Source of the DNA: Cristatella mucedo
Lineage: Eukaryota; Bryozoa; Phylactolaemata; Cristatellidae
Assembly (NCBI GenBank): GCA_009760855.2
Contig: WPIO01000096.1
Location: 506,001-570,000, forward strand
Length of the DNA: 64,000 bases
Direction of reading: 5' to 3'
Below the pieces are notes generated by a model. The model searched no databases, was not told the DNA's origin, and saw only the letters and a program-made list of their open reading frames with translations. Position 1 is the stretch's first letter; the number at the start of each line of letters is the position of its first letter. This document shows, one piece after another, positions 13,254 through 24,313 of the stretch. A program made the position numbers and the translations under genes.

Positions 13254-13739
13254 ATGACCTTCAGGACCATGACTCACCATGACGCACTCTAATGCGGTAA
13301 TTGCTATGCTATTTTCCATCGAACCCATTATTGTAATCGTCCAAAATGTTTTGCTCGTTCGCATTTTATCGTAAAATAGAAATATTTAAAGTTAATCGAC
13401 CAATAGAACGAAGATTTGGCCACGTATAGCCACTTATAGTCTTGCCGACCCCAACCCACAATGAACGGCTCTTCCCGACAGAAGACAAGCAGAAGGAGCC
13501 ACTGCCTGCCCAGTCAAGATACTGCGGGCTTGAAGCCCTGCAGCAGTCGGAGAAGCAAGGAGTGACCTCGGAAAAGACTGGTGTCATCAAGGCCAGGAGT
13601 CGACAGGAGCACAGCTAAGCGAGCAGCCAATTAAGAACTAGGGAGTAGCCGCTACAGCAGCCGAACTACCGCATACCTGTGGTCTATAGATCCTACTATA
13701 TTATATCATACGTCGGCTCGGTGCTTAAGAAGTGATAAA
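13254..13739. other. Intergenic sequence without recognised features
   Basis: Short open frames occur on both strands (for example 13366-13590, -), but none shows domain motifs or splice context. Confidence 0.4.
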
Positions 13740-14290
13740 AGAACAACTCCAACATGTCGGCAGGGCAATAGGACCTGGAGGACGAGCTTCCCACGCCAAG
13801 CACTTCTGATAAGGCAGATCGAGGGAAAATTAATGGCGATCAGCCACCAGCCACTGCATATCACGCTGAAGAGGAACCGGTGGAACCGACGGTGACACCT
13901 CAACTCGACGAAGAACTAACGCTCAGAGTTGGACCAGCTACTGCCTCGCTAAGCGATCAGGTTAATGTAAGCGCAGCTGGCTCACGGCAAAGCGCTCGCC
14001 AGAGGAAGCCCAATCTCCGTTTTCAGACTTTGTGTAGAGTTCGTATGTTCCGTGGTATGCGAAAGGTTGAACAGATAGTGCCATGTGTTTCCTGTGATTT
14101 TAGGTCAACCTCGACTCCGGTCAACGTGCATCGTGGAACATTTAGGACTTCGGCGAACAGCAACCGTCTGGCCACCTCATGAAGATGATGCCCACAGAGG
14201 ACAACGACCACTAGCTCGCCAGAAGCAGCTATGCCTCGTGAACTGGACGTCATCTGATAACTTTGTGGACATTTCAGATTAGTTCGTAGT
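13740..14290 (+). pseudogene. Possible retroelement polyprotein tail
   Basis: An open frame ending at 14182 begins upstream of its first ATG (13880) and contains acidic/proline-rich sequence followed by SRQSARQRKPNLRF. That resembles the basic R-R-P-x-R-F/Y tail often found at the C-terminus of Ty3/Gypsy-type integrases. It lies directly upstream of an LTR-like repeat in the same orientation, as a pol end would. No catalytic domain is visible and the frame is broken beyond 14182. Family assignment is inference. Confidence 0.25.
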
Positions 14291-14439
14291 ACTGTAATAG
14301 ATTTCTAATCGTGGTTACTCAGTGAAGTGCTCATGAGCCACCGCTGTGTATGTGGAGCCTCTGTAGTAGTTGGACGACATGTCTGAAGAGTGGATGGTTG
14401 CAGATGCGAGGACGCATCTTCCCCCAGATGGTGACATAT

Positions 14440-14965
14440 GTACCCTAGAGTAGGCGGACCCACTGACATTCGATATGTCTGGCTGGGCGTCGCCTTGCCC
14501 CGGTAAGGTAAAGCCTGGGGTCAGCTCCCAGAGTTCCGAGGACCGGAACTGGGTACAACGTGCTCACTCTCTTTCGGCGGAAGCACTCGACGGTGTTATG
14601 CGTCCGCTTCGTCTACCACAGAGTACTCAGCTAGCCGGATTTTGGACGGCGTACGCTTGTACTGGTGAGACGGAGTCCTGCAACGGTGCGACTGTGGAAG
14701 GCGACTGAGCACTAACAAGTTTGTTCGTGCTTGCGGCGTCATCCCGCCCCCCTGTAGTTTACCTTGTATAGAACCTTCCTCTGTACGCTTGTTTAGTGCC
14801 CTTCTTTGTATAGCGCATGCGTGTGTATTATATAAAGTTTTGTGTACCCGATCGATCACTCTTGAACAACTGTTACCGGAGGGCCCGGCGTAACGACCCA
14901 GAACGGACATAGATAGTAGCGAGCCATAGTGGGAGTTAGCCGCTGGCCCCTTGAACTCGGCTACA
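14440..14965 (+). mobile_element. LTR-like dispersed repeat (family B), copy 1
   Basis: Homologous to 24314-24644 (+) and to 40441-41900 (-). Shared blocks: TGACATTCGATA...CTGGGCGTCGCCTTG at the left; GAGTACTCAGCTAGCCGG near 14620; a TATA-type box (TATATAAAG, 14831-14839); GGAGGGCCCGGCGTAACGAC near 14878; and a right end GAACTCGGCTACA at 14953-14965. TG...CA ends, an internal TATA box and a length of about 500 bp suggest a long terminal repeat. The exact left end is uncertain because homology continues to about 14440. Confidence 0.5.
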
Positions 14966-15187
14966 GAAGTAGCGGCTCAGGACCGCTGAAAAGGATGTGC
15001 CATAGTCGGCAGTACGAGAGTAGTTGTCGTTGCGTAAGAATTGTGGAAGCGAGTTCCACAGTCTAGCACCTGCAGAGCTAAAGCTTCTGTCGCCAACTGC
15101 CTGTAAGTGGAAGAATGCGACAGCTAATTTATTGTCCACACAGGACCTGAGGCTGCGGCTAAAAAGTCTGCGGCTAGAAAGAGACAT
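14966..15187 (-). mobile_element. LINE ORF2 C-terminal fragment
   Basis: The minus-strand frame contains VGDRSFSSAGARLWNSLP, the signature just downstream of the reverse transcriptase domain in CR1/L2-type LINEs, followed by QFLRNDNYSRTADYGTSF. The same segment recurs on the + strand at about 60950-61215 and, more diverged, at 30310-30760. 5'-truncated; it abuts the LTR-like repeat. Confidence 0.8.
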
Positions 15188-15504
15188 AGTTCGCTAGGGC
15201 GGCGGCCGAGGCAGCACGCGTCGGAGGCGGCTGCGAGAGCACCAGTCGGTGGTTAAGGCACCTAGCTTTTCTCCGTTTGTGCTCGCAGCCGCCGACAGCC
15301 GGTGACTCGGCAGATCTCGCCGACGTCGAATAACGCCGACGTCGGGCAGATAACGGATGGCCACGACGCAGCAGTGGTGCAGACGCCGCTGGCGGGTGAT
15401 GGCAAACCGCTGGCGGTGGATTATGGGCTTGGGGTTCCGACGGATTTTTCAGCTAAATGCAATAACAACGGTCCTCTCCTCAAGATGCTGCTGCAATCGC
15501 CAGC
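15188..15504. other. GC-rich intergenic segment
   Basis: CpG-rich, with CGCCGACGTCG direct repeats near 15318-15342. No gene recognised. Confidence 0.35.
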
Positions 15505-15895
15505 AGATGGCGCTCCTTTCGCTTCGCTTCGACTGCCGGCATCGGAGCTCTGCTCGATGTAGCGGCCAGCGACAACGAGCTGTGGCAGTGTCGAAGACAA
15601 CTATGCCTCTGGCGGCAGTACGAAGACAGTCACGTCGGAAGTAAGCCGACAGGAACAAGCCGAAGTAAACCGGTAGGCACAATCTGAAGTCTAAGCATGA
15701 GCATGGCAGGCGGAGAGAAATGAGTGCGTTGGGCCCGAAGCTACATCGGCATCGCCGGCAACCACCTTGGCGAAGATTTCGTGTGGGAGAAACCGGAAAC
15801 CACCCTTGAGATTCATTTTTATATACGACCGGGCGTTTTCCCACCCCCAACTGAGTCGCGTGTATCGTCCTATGGAGATGCATAAATCTCACAAT
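15505..15895. repeat. Dispersed repeat family C, copy 1
   Basis: Diverged homologue of 17865-18262 in the same orientation. Shared landmarks are GGAGCTCTGCTCGATG...GCCAGCGACAACGAG (15543-), AAGCCGAAGTA...CCGGTAGGCACAA (15657-), GGGAGAAACCG near 15790 and GGAGATGCATAAATCT near 15874. No domain is evident in any frame, so it is a mobile element of unknown class or a segmental duplication. Confidence 0.65.
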
Positions 15896-16480
15896 CTTAT
15901 ATTTTTAAAGGAATTGCCTACTTCGGTGATACTTTGAAACACAAAAGGAATTAGTCAGTGGCATTTAAAACGCCAGCCGGCTTAACAAGGTTTCCCGAGG
16001 CCCGACAATGATGATTGCCATAGGATACATGGAAATACTACCATGACTACCTTGGGGTGACACCAGCAAGCGGGCTATGGGCGGGGCAAGGTGGGGCAAA
16101 GTGAACGGTCGGAAGTGCAAAATGGCCATTATATTAATCGCTTGCTCGGCTCATGTCTGCTTTTGTGGGCCACTACGGCCAGTCGGACGCGACCTAGCAT
16201 TCCCCCGATGGATTCCGAGTTCAGATGGTTGAAAATACTGAACCTCACCCCTGTCGGAATTGTGACCACTCAGCTTGACACCTGCTGCTTTAGGCAACAA
16301 GGTCGCCCTAAGACTCAGCTTTCCTGCAAGCTGCTCTCAGGTTAATTGCATAAATGTTCGCTGATCCTTTTTTCTATCAAATGTAGGCAAAATGGGAGGA
16401 TGTCGATAGATCACAAGCGAGCTGCGATCTAAAAATTATGAGATCAGATGCGATTGTTGACTTCGCTCGCCTGATCGATG
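15896..16480. other. Intergenic sequence without recognised features
   Basis: Short open frames only; nothing recognisable on either strand. Confidence 0.4.
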
Positions 16481-16539
16481 ACCAGGCATCAAAGATGACC
16501 GTCAGCCAGTGGCAAAATCTTTGAGTTTCCACACAGACA

Positions 16540-17124
16540 ACCGCAAAAGTCAGCCACAGCAGCGACTGGTGCAGTAGCTCTCTGCTCACATTCCGAATTC
16601 GGAGTAGCAGCAAAAACATCGGCAGCAGTTTCGGCAGCTTCTATGGCAACAACAGCTGCAGCGGCAGCTTCTGCTGCGTCCATAGCAGCACCAGTAGCAG
16701 CCTCTTGCACATTTGCGGTAGCACACTGCTTAGCAGCAGTCGCAGTTGGAGTAACATCTTATGGGCTGTACAGGCTGTTGTGAGCAGTACTGCCGTAGCA
16801 GCAGCCCCTGTGGCTACAGCAGCTGCCAAAGCAGCCTCAGCAGAGGCAGCTGCTGAACAGTATGTGCTGCTGCGGCAGCTACCTCGGCTCCAGCACGTCG
16901 AGGTGCAGCAGCAGAGGCCGTGGCAGCAGCCCTTGCTAGTTGCTCGTCTGCCTTTTCCTCCTGAGCCGCAGCAGCAGCAACACCTGTCTGCCCTAACCGA
17001 GTTGGCCAGCCTCTCGTCCAAAAATTCCAATAATTTTTCAAATTCTAATAATGTTTCAACGAATTCCGTCAACTGCTGGCAGGCGCAGATAGCGAGATTG
17101 GAGGACCGTCATCTCAGAAGCATT
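16540..17124. repeat. CAG/GCA-rich low-complexity segment
   Basis: Dense GCAGCAG/GCTGC triplet-like sequence. It opens long alanine- or glutamine-rich frames on both strands (for example 16705-17238 +, 16641-17072 -). Opposed open frames of this kind come from composition. A less biased stretch follows at about 17020-17070, coding S/N-rich residues on +, but no domain or splice context supports a gene. Confidence 0.5.
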
Positions 17125-17157
17125 GCCGGTGCCGCAGCCGATGGCTGCGGCACCGGC
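17125..17157. repeat. Perfect 15-bp inverted repeat (hairpin)
   Basis: Arms GCCGGTGCCGCAGCC (17125-17139) and its exact reverse complement (17143-17157) flank a GAT loop. The arms are GC-rich and would form a very stable stem. There is no T-run after it, so it is not a bacterial-type terminator. Confidence 0.9.
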
Positions 17158-17196
17158 TGTGGCAGCAGCTTCGCTGGAAGTGGTTCGGCTGCCGGG

Positions 17197-17403
17197 ACCT
17201 CCGATGCAAGGGGTCGCAAGCGGATCTTTGAATTCTAGCGATTCTTTGAATTCGCGAAGCGAAACTTTGAACTCTAGGCTCTGCTCTACTGGGAGCCAGT
17301 GCTGGTCGGCGAGAAGCAGAATCATGTGGTAATCGAGACTATGACGACAGACGAGCCTAGCTACAGTGGTTTAACCTCCGATGCAAGGGGTCCCAAGCGG
17401 ATC
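17197..17403 (-). mobile_element. 147-bp LINE fragment flanked by 30-bp direct repeats
   Basis: The minus-strand frame reads ...LLADQHWLPVEQSLEFK, the HWLPV motif typical of CR1/L2-type LINE C-termini. It is flanked by two 30-bp copies of ACCTCCGATGCAAGGGGTC..., at 17197-17226 and 17374-17403, differing at one base. This looks like a target-site duplication around a short insert, although 30 bp is long and the insert does not reach the LINE 3' end. Confidence 0.7.
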
Positions 17404-17864
17404 ACCGATGCATCCATTTAGGCAGGTATGCGTAGTGCACACGCTTATAGACGAAGATATACTCTACAGCTATTTCTGCATACCTTTCTGTGTGTATGAA
17501 CGCACGTTTAGGTATTTATGCATGCGAAATCCACTTATTTAGCTTCCTTGCATTTCAGCCGCTTTCGTCGAACCCACAAATAAAGAAGCGATTCCAAGTC
17601 CACGTCAGACCGTATTTACTAGCAGTAGTTCACTGGGGTTTTGAAAGAGAGAATTTCAGCTGGTGCATGAGACGCACAATGGGAAAAGCCCTGCTAGGGG
17701 GGAGGAGAAGCTCACACAGGGGGAAATCTGTATGGAGAATGGAGGAGTATTACATTAGGGGGAGCTAGAAGAGCAGTGACAGGGAGTGAAGCTCAACTGG
17801 GGGGCGGAATTGATGAAGCGTTCGCTATACAAACGCTCTGCAACACTAGCGGCTTGCCATTCAG
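17404..17864. other. Intergenic sequence without recognised features
   Basis: Purine-rich around 17640-17770 with short open frames; no recognisable gene. Confidence 0.4.
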
Positions 17865-18262
17865 ACGGCGTCGATTTTTTTCGACTGTCTGCCTCGGAGA
17901 TCTGCTCGATGCAGTGGCCAGCGACAACGAGCTGTGGCAGTGTCGATGGCAACTATGCAGCTGGCAGAACAATGAAGACAGATACAAGCCGAAGTATGCC
18001 GATAGGCACAAGCCGATGTACACCGGCAGGCACAATTGGAAATCTGAGCACGGCAGGTGGCGGTGCGAAAGAGTCGCCCATCGCCGGCACCCACCCAGAC
18101 AGAGATAGCATCCGGGAGAAACCGTAAACCTGAAGTCCAGCTGGCATCGACCTCAGCCTGCCGGATACGGCACAGCCAATGCAATATATCGTTAGTCGTC
18201 CGGGCGTCTCCCTCCCTAGCTGAGTCTCGCATGTGCCACCATGGAGATGCATCAATCTACCA
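17865..18262. repeat. Dispersed repeat family C, copy 2
   Basis: Homologous to 15505-15895 (see shared landmarks there). It contains short internal repeats of the AAGCCGA(A/T)GTA type near 17987-18020. Confidence 0.65.
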
Positions 18263-19480
18263 GATGTCGGGAAAAACCGGATACCAGAAGATGGTGAATT
18301 CAGCCTTTTTCGAAAATTCTTATGACTTTGAATGTCGACAATGACAAAGCAGTCAAAACTTCTAAATTAGAGTTGCTCTGCGAGCCAGCCATTCTTGACG
18401 TTTCTTCCTAGGGGATTGAGTCCACGACCTTAGTCAGACCATGGTCGGGGTGAGATCCTTAACTGGTGGCCAAACGGGCTCGGCAATATGTGGACATAAT
18501 CAATTCTTGACTATTTGGGTTTTTTTCTAATTGGTGGGGGACATAACAAGCACTACCGTTGGACTTACCCCCCATGCTACACCTGTTCTTTGTGCCACTT
18601 GGAATGCCGTTCGCTGTATGAGTATTTGCACATTATCAAGAACGGTGCTGTTTAGCCGGTGAATATTATTTGGTTTAAGTACATAACTCCTACTCGTGGA
18701 CTGACCTGCTAAAATGCACGGCCGACTTGTGCGACAATAAACCGCACGTAATCATAAAGAATTCCACACGTAATCATAAAGTGCCTAGTAGTCAGTTACC
18801 GAGATGTTCATCGCCTATGGAGAAACGTGAACCCTTTAGAATCCGGGGTAAAACCTGTTGCACAAGATGCTGAATTCAACCGTACGTGAAAGCGCTTATA
18901 AACTTTGAATCTCAACATTGAGCAACCAATCATAACTGAGCAAGTCAAGCAGCTCTGCGAGCCAGCCCTTCCCATAGCTTTTAATGCTACCACTCTGATG
19001 GGGCTATGGTAGATTTCCAGTTGATCAGGCCTCCACTGAGCATTTTACAGGCATAGCTGACTCTTTCGAAGCTAGACCACAGAAAATCCCACAACATCTC
19101 ATAATCAGTGACTGATATGTCAATCGCCAATGGACAAGCATCAATGTGCCAGATCTCGAGGTGAAAACCCATATCAAGAGATGGCACATTCAACAGTGCG
19201 AAAATGCAGACGACATTTGATTTCAAGGTTAACTGAGCGATCAAAACTTTTCAAGTCGAGCTGCTCTGTGAGCCAGTCCTTCGCGTCGCTTCAGAAGCTG
19301 CCACTCGGATGCAGCTACTGTAGCTTTCCGGTTTATGAGGCCACCTCAGCAATTTTTAAAGGTGTAGCTGGCTTCTGCGACAATTGGCAACAGACCATCA
19401 CAAAGCGACTCATAATCATTTATCGATTCATCTACTTTCAACGGACAAGCATGAATCTGCAAGGATCTCATGCTAAAACC
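18245..19480. repeat. Ancient ~311-bp tandem repeat, about four diverged units
   Basis: The landmark CTCTGCGAGCCAGCC recurs at 18376, 18953 and (as CTCTGTGAGCCAGTC) 19264. The last two are 311 bp apart; the first pair is 577 bp apart because a later insertion splits the array. A second landmark (GTCAGT/ATCAGTGA...ATCGCC) recurs near 18790, 19105 and 19412. The units are much more diverged than the 3-kb satellite. Confidence 0.65.
18402..18482 (-). mobile_element. tRNA-derived SINE head, type 2
   Basis: On the minus strand: TTGGCCACCAGTTAAGG (A-box-like) and, near the left end, GGTCGTGGACTCAATCCC (B-box-like). It shares CCCCGACCA(T/A)GGTCTGACT with the copy at 52700-52830. It sits inside the 311-bp tandem array and so post-dates it. 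Confidence 0.65.
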
Positions 19481-20159
19481 ACTTCGGTCCGGACGAACCA
19501 GCTGGTAGTGGCTAAGCACTTTGAGATGCTTAAGAGGTCGGCGGCAGTAGATAATGTCCAAGCAGCACTCGAGGCTACGACTGAGGTAAGCCGAGAGGAT
19601 GAGGCTGAGGCTACACTTCAGCTGGCTGTAGGCACTCAGCAGAGAATGGTGGAGCATCAGGTCCTTGGATGCTGGCGCTCACTAGGCCGACTTGCTCTTT
19701 CTCCCGGACTTGGGGCTTCATTTTTGTCAGGATAGGTAACCTGCATTGCATCTTTGAAAAATCTCTGTAATGATTTTAAACACAAGTGACCTTGCGAATG
19801 CGGTGAAGTCAGAATGTGGTGTGTCAGCCGGACTTGCAGCAAAAGGCTTCACCCTGAGGCTTTCGCCCTAAGCAACGTTCTTATAAGCAATAACTTTGCC
19901 GAGTTATACAGAGGTTTAATGCAGTGGTGCAAGCATGGTTTAATTTAGCTGCCAGCGAGCAGCAATAGCAGGCCGCCAAGCGATTCGCTGGATAGGGACT
20001 CGCTGCCTCAGCATTCGCTGCAACCGGAATGCAGTATAAAATTGTAAACATCGGCCTGACCACTCAGCTGTGTACATCAAAGTGTGCAAAGGGATGTCTA
20101 AGCCAGCTTTTCAAAATTTCACCAGTCTAGTTTTTTCAGCAAAGTAATCATAATCACAA
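19481..20159. other. Intergenic sequence, unrecognised open frame
   Basis: A 201-codon + frame (19130-19735) crosses the end of the 311-bp array and ends in an E/A-rich stretch (VQAALEATTEVSREDEAEA). Because it starts in repeat sequence I do not call it a gene. The rest is featureless. Confidence 0.3.
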
Positions 20160-20240
20160 ACTTAAAAATAAATAATGCACTCGAAAAGGCAGACTCAGAG
20201 AACTCAATCTTTTTTCTAGGTCCTTTACATTAGGGTAGCA
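20160..20240 (-). mobile_element. LINE 3' tail remnant
   Basis: On the minus strand: CTAGAAAAAAGATTGAG...CTGAG..., then GTGCATTATTTATTTTT. This is a diverged form of the shared LINE 3' end, seen most clearly at 40860-40915. Confidence 0.5.
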
Positions 20241-20589
20241 GATAGTTCACGAAGATGCGTGGTTCAGCAAGGTAGGTTAGCCTGCCAGCTTATTCGCTCT
20301 TCAGATAGCAAGCCAATCGCTAAGCCATCTCGGCAAAATTAGACATCAAATATTAAATATTCTAAATAAAACAAGTTCTCAAGTAGAATTGGGGAGAAAA
20401 CACGTAGGGAACAAACGAGGGGAAGACCGGATTTTCTAAGGTTTTTGAAATATCTTTTCGTGTGGCATTTAAGAAAACAGGCGAAGCCTCAAAACGTAGT
20501 AGAATTAAAGAGTCAATTACAAAATTGCAAAATCCAATTACAATACGTATCGCTACTAAGATAAAAGGAATTGCTTCTCATCTTTTTGA
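20241..20589. other. AT-rich intergenic segment
   Basis: No feature recognised apart from a 60-codon lysine/isoleucine-rich frame (20462-20644 +), which is probably chance. Confidence 0.35.
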
Positions 20590-21232
20590 CAGTCAAAAAG
20601 CAATAATAATAATCTACTTGATGTTTTGCCCGAAGAGAACCTAATCTCTTTCTAGGCACTTTCAATATGCTGCAAATAAAGGAGGGTCAAATGGTTGGTG
20701 GTGGCATGCAGAGTAAACAACAAGAATAACACAGTGAGAGATGAATGATATGCACTGATTCAGCATGTAAGTATGGTTAGTGTCAGCATGCAGTGTCAGC
20801 ACTCATACGGACATAGTTGGCGATTTAAGGAGACCTAGGAAGTTTTGTAATAAATAAATGAGTTTTCCGTTCCTTCTTGAATGTGGACAAGTCATGAGAT
20901 GCTGTGATGCAGGTCAAAAATGGGTTTCAGGTTTCGGTAGCTTAAAACTGAAGGCATTCTCTCCAAAGGATTTGAGATTAGTATGAGGTATTGGTAAGCA
21001 GTTAGATTTAAAAAAGCAAGTGAAATGATTTAGCCTGGTAAAGGGAGAGGATCGGATAATTAGGTTGGAGCCAAAGAATGAAGGAACCTAAAGGTGAGCA
21101 ACAAAACCTTGAACTCTAGGCCATGCTCTACTGGGAGCCAGCGGTGGTCGGCGAGAAGCACAATCATGTGGTAACTGAGACTATCACGACAGACAAGCCT
21201 AGCTGCAGTGGTTTGCACAAGCAGACCTGGGT
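20590..21232 (-). mobile_element. 5'-truncated CR1/L2-type LINE
   Basis: Read on the minus strand it begins with ...QTTAARLVCRDSLSYHM and LLADHRWLPVEHGLEFK. It continues through a degenerate C-terminus and 3' UTR (GCATGC-rich near 20770-20800) to the tail motif CTAGAAAGAGATTAGG...AAGTAGATTATTATTATTG. Order and spacing match the copy at 40735-41475. There is no intact reverse transcriptase, so it is a dead copy. Confidence 0.8.
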
Positions 21233-21274
21233 GGTTAGGTGTTTTTGGTACCTGGCTTTTGAGGGCGAAATCAC

Positions 21275-21950
21275 ACGAATACAGCACTGCACACTATAGC
21301 CACTAGCGAACGGACGGTGCTTTGCAAGCACTTTATTTAGCCAAAGCAAATCAAAATTAAGATCAATCACTGCACATTAATCAAGCACTGCACACTATAG
21401 CCACTAGCGACAAGCAGAAATCTGCGGATCAGGATCGAGTATGCAACGACACTCATGGGCAGGTGTTGCACATTGGATACTTTATCTCGAATACGAGTTC
21501 GAAGCGAGACAGGACTGCAAATGGCGTGACATATGCATGCAGCTCGAGCCACGTTTAGGCAGAGGCAGAGGCACTTACCAAGAACAGGCTAAGACAAGCA
21601 CGACAAGAAAATGATTGAACGCAAGCCACGTTTCTTCAGTCGTTCATCTCGGAGCTGCAGCTGGTGCAGCTCCGAGCACAGTGGATACACTCGATGTATA
21701 TTCAGCATGTACACTGTGGCTTGATCGCTCGCTTGGCCAGTCTTTCGGCCTTGACCTGAAACCACAGGTTCTGGCTGCTTGAGAATAATTAAGTGCTTAT
21801 CGGTTTCGCATATATTTGATTGTTTTCATGCACAAGCAGATCTCGACGATTTATCTCGTAATGACGCATTCGTGAAAGCCAAATTTGAACGGACGGTGCT
21901 TTGCAAGCACTTTATTGAGCCAAAGCTAATCGAAATTAAGATCTATGATT
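21275..21950. repeat. Local duplications
   Basis: GCACTGCACACTATAGCCACTAGCGA occurs near 21281 and again near 21388. GACGGTGCTTTGCAAGCACTTTAT plus about 30 further bases occurs near 21312 and 21892. These are short segmental duplications about 110 and 580 bp apart; no gene is seen between them. Confidence 0.7.
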
Positions 21951-22019
21951 GGAGCGCCGTGGTTGCAACAGTGTGTATCCAGTGAGGGGGCTGATTCAGC
22001 CAGGGAATGTTGAATAAAC

Positions 22020-23888
22020 GAACCTGTTCTTTGGAAAGTTGTGCTGGTTGGGGAAAACTCGGGGGGGGGGCTACGTGAAACAGCCGCTCGGGAATCAGAA
22101 AACAGGCTGATTAAAAATCTTCGTCATATTTTTTGGTAGCAACTCAACATTAGGTCTAGCATGTTTGAGATTATTAGCAACGGTGGGACGCCGGGTGGTA
22201 GCGATCGTAGGGGAGGCTGCATTTGCACGTAGCTGTGCAGCCTATTTGAATGGAGATGCTCCTGGTTCGCCTGGCATGACATACCTTTCAGCAGTGCTAG
22301 TCGTACATGCAACGTTCGGGGTGGATGGCACCAACCGACGATCAGATGCTACACGATTCCGAGCAGATCTCACGATGGACCACCGGCTGCCAGCAGGTGC
22401 CAACCGGAAAGGGTAAGCCACGGGCTGATGACGTCAGTTGAGTCATATACTGTTCGGTTAATATTTTTCCGAATGTTTGCTGGGCGTGGGATAACATTTT
22501 ACTTACATGATATATAATTGAGAATTTTCCTATCGATAATTAGTGCCTTGGATATAAAACGGAATCTACTTTGAATACAGGGTGGTGCGTAGGTGCGCAG
22601 TTGCCGGTAAATGTCAAGGTCGGGAGGGCAGGCTACCTGCCGCTATGTCCTTGGGATACTGTCCGCTATTATCGTGGGCCACCCAAGTATAAAATTGGAT
22701 CCGGTACAGGTTGTTTTTAGCTCAGTATTCTTCTGCCTCATCGCCCGGCCAGAAAGGGGCAGCTGAGCTCGGCGGGAAAGTTGAGGTGGCATCTACGGTC
22801 GCGCGATGTGGTCCTGAGCTTCGGATTATCGACTGATATGAATTGGCCGTCGTGTTCGGTGAAAAGTGGCTGTGTAGCTCTGTATTTGCGATCTGGCGAT
22901 CGACGGTCGTGAAGCAGGTACAGCTATGCTACAAGGAGACGGAGGAGAGATCTCTCAGTGTTTCGCAAGTGAAGGAAGACGCTGGAAGAAACTTGGCTGT
23001 GCAGCTCTCATCGTCGCCTACTCGAGCTGGTAGCCACGAGACTGCTGGCTGAGAGGCCAGCTGCTGCAAGTTTTACTCCTGCTGCTGCAGCTGCTGCGAA
23101 TCTCCCCAGTCCGAAGCTTTGTACTGCAGCTCCCGGTTGTGTTTCCCACCCGGTGCGAGGCACTGCGGCTGAAGCCTGGCGGTCGCTCGGCGTTCGCTCT
23201 GCTGGTGCGCTCGGCGTTCGCTCTGCTGTCGCAGCTTCTCTGCGTACTGCCCTGTATTCAGTTCAGCTAGCCGCTGCGCATCGCGGCGGCTGCAGCCGTG
23301 GCACTGCTACACGCCGTGCAGCCCAAGCTCATGGCCGTTGCCAGCTGGAGCAACTTCGAGCGGTTTCTTGCTTTCAGAAAACGACCTAGCATCGGCGACG
23401 TCGAGCTCGATCAAAAGTCACCAGCCGAGTCTTGCTTGATCAGCAACTTTCATTCGGTGAGTAGTTAGCAGTAGGCGATCAGTTTGGATTTGTGCTGCCT
23501 GCGGCAGACATCTGTGTGGAAGCAACGATAATCGCCAGTGGCGCTATGCAGCGTGGTCGCCAGAGACAGCTGGCCACCGTTGTCTGCCGAAAAGTACTGA
23601 TTCGGCATATAGTCAAGCCACGGGCCCAGCTCTCTTGGTGTGATTCTGGTTCGTGGCAGAGATGCAGAGTGCTCACCCACTTTTTGCTCGTGCACCTTGC
23701 ACTGGAGCTTCGAGGGCTCGGCGACCTGCATTTGGCCTCGGAATCCCTTCCTTGGTCGTGCTAGCTGCTGCCTTACCCTGCCGTACAGACGGCTCTAGAA
23801 GCTGCCAGGAAAAGCTGCCAGCTGAGGACGGGGTAGGGCTGTGAGGACATAGCAGCGTCCATGTGCTTGGGGTGTGTGTACTACTTTT
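22020..23888. other. GC-rich intergenic region without a recognised gene
   Basis: Holds a poly(G) run near 22063, CTG/GCTGC-rich sequence at 23050-23330 and a short duplication GCTCGGCGTTCGCTCTGCTG (near 23187 and 23211). Open frames such as 23153-23389 + are compositional. I recognise no domain. Confidence 0.4.
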
Positions 23889-24010
23889 ATGTTCAGGTGC
23901 CTGGTTTAGCCCAGGGGTAAGGTGATTATCTTAAGGATCAAGGTCTTGTGCTCAAGCCTTTCGGCACACGTGAAGTGCTTCGATATCGATTAAGTTCTCC
24001 TAGCATGGAT
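23889..24010 (+). mobile_element. tRNA-derived SINE, type 2
   Basis: Head GGTTTAGCCCAGGGGTAAGG (A-box-like) and GTGCTCAAGCC (B-box-like), followed by the type 2 body CACGTGAAGTGCTTCGATA...GATTAAGTTCTC. Related to 52700-52830 and 56979-57070. Confidence 0.7.
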
Positions 24011-24313
24011 TATCTAGATATTCGTCTATCTATTGATCTCTCTGCATATATTTATATTTATATGGAATGCACTTTACCTGTCAATATAGGCTCTATATGT
24101 CATATAGGCTCCCACGGGGCACTGAGCATCTTGACTAAAACACTGTCTACAGATGATCGTCTGCTTCGGCTGCTTGGCTATTGCACTGCATGAGCCGAGG
24201 CCGACTTGACAGCCCTGGTTCCTGTATCCACATGGAATCCTAGCTAAACAGCTGGACAGCTAGAGAATGGATTCTGTTGGTCTTTGGTGGCATTTAGCGA
24301 CTAGCCAAGCAGC

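Noticed and set aside
17125-17157. Rho-independent terminator
   Set aside because: There is no T-run after the hairpin and the context is eukaryotic.
16705-17238. 177-codon Gln/Ala/Asn-rich protein
   Set aside because: Minus-strand frames over the same DNA are equally long and alanine-rich. No promoter, splice or conserved motif; it reflects CAG/GCA composition.
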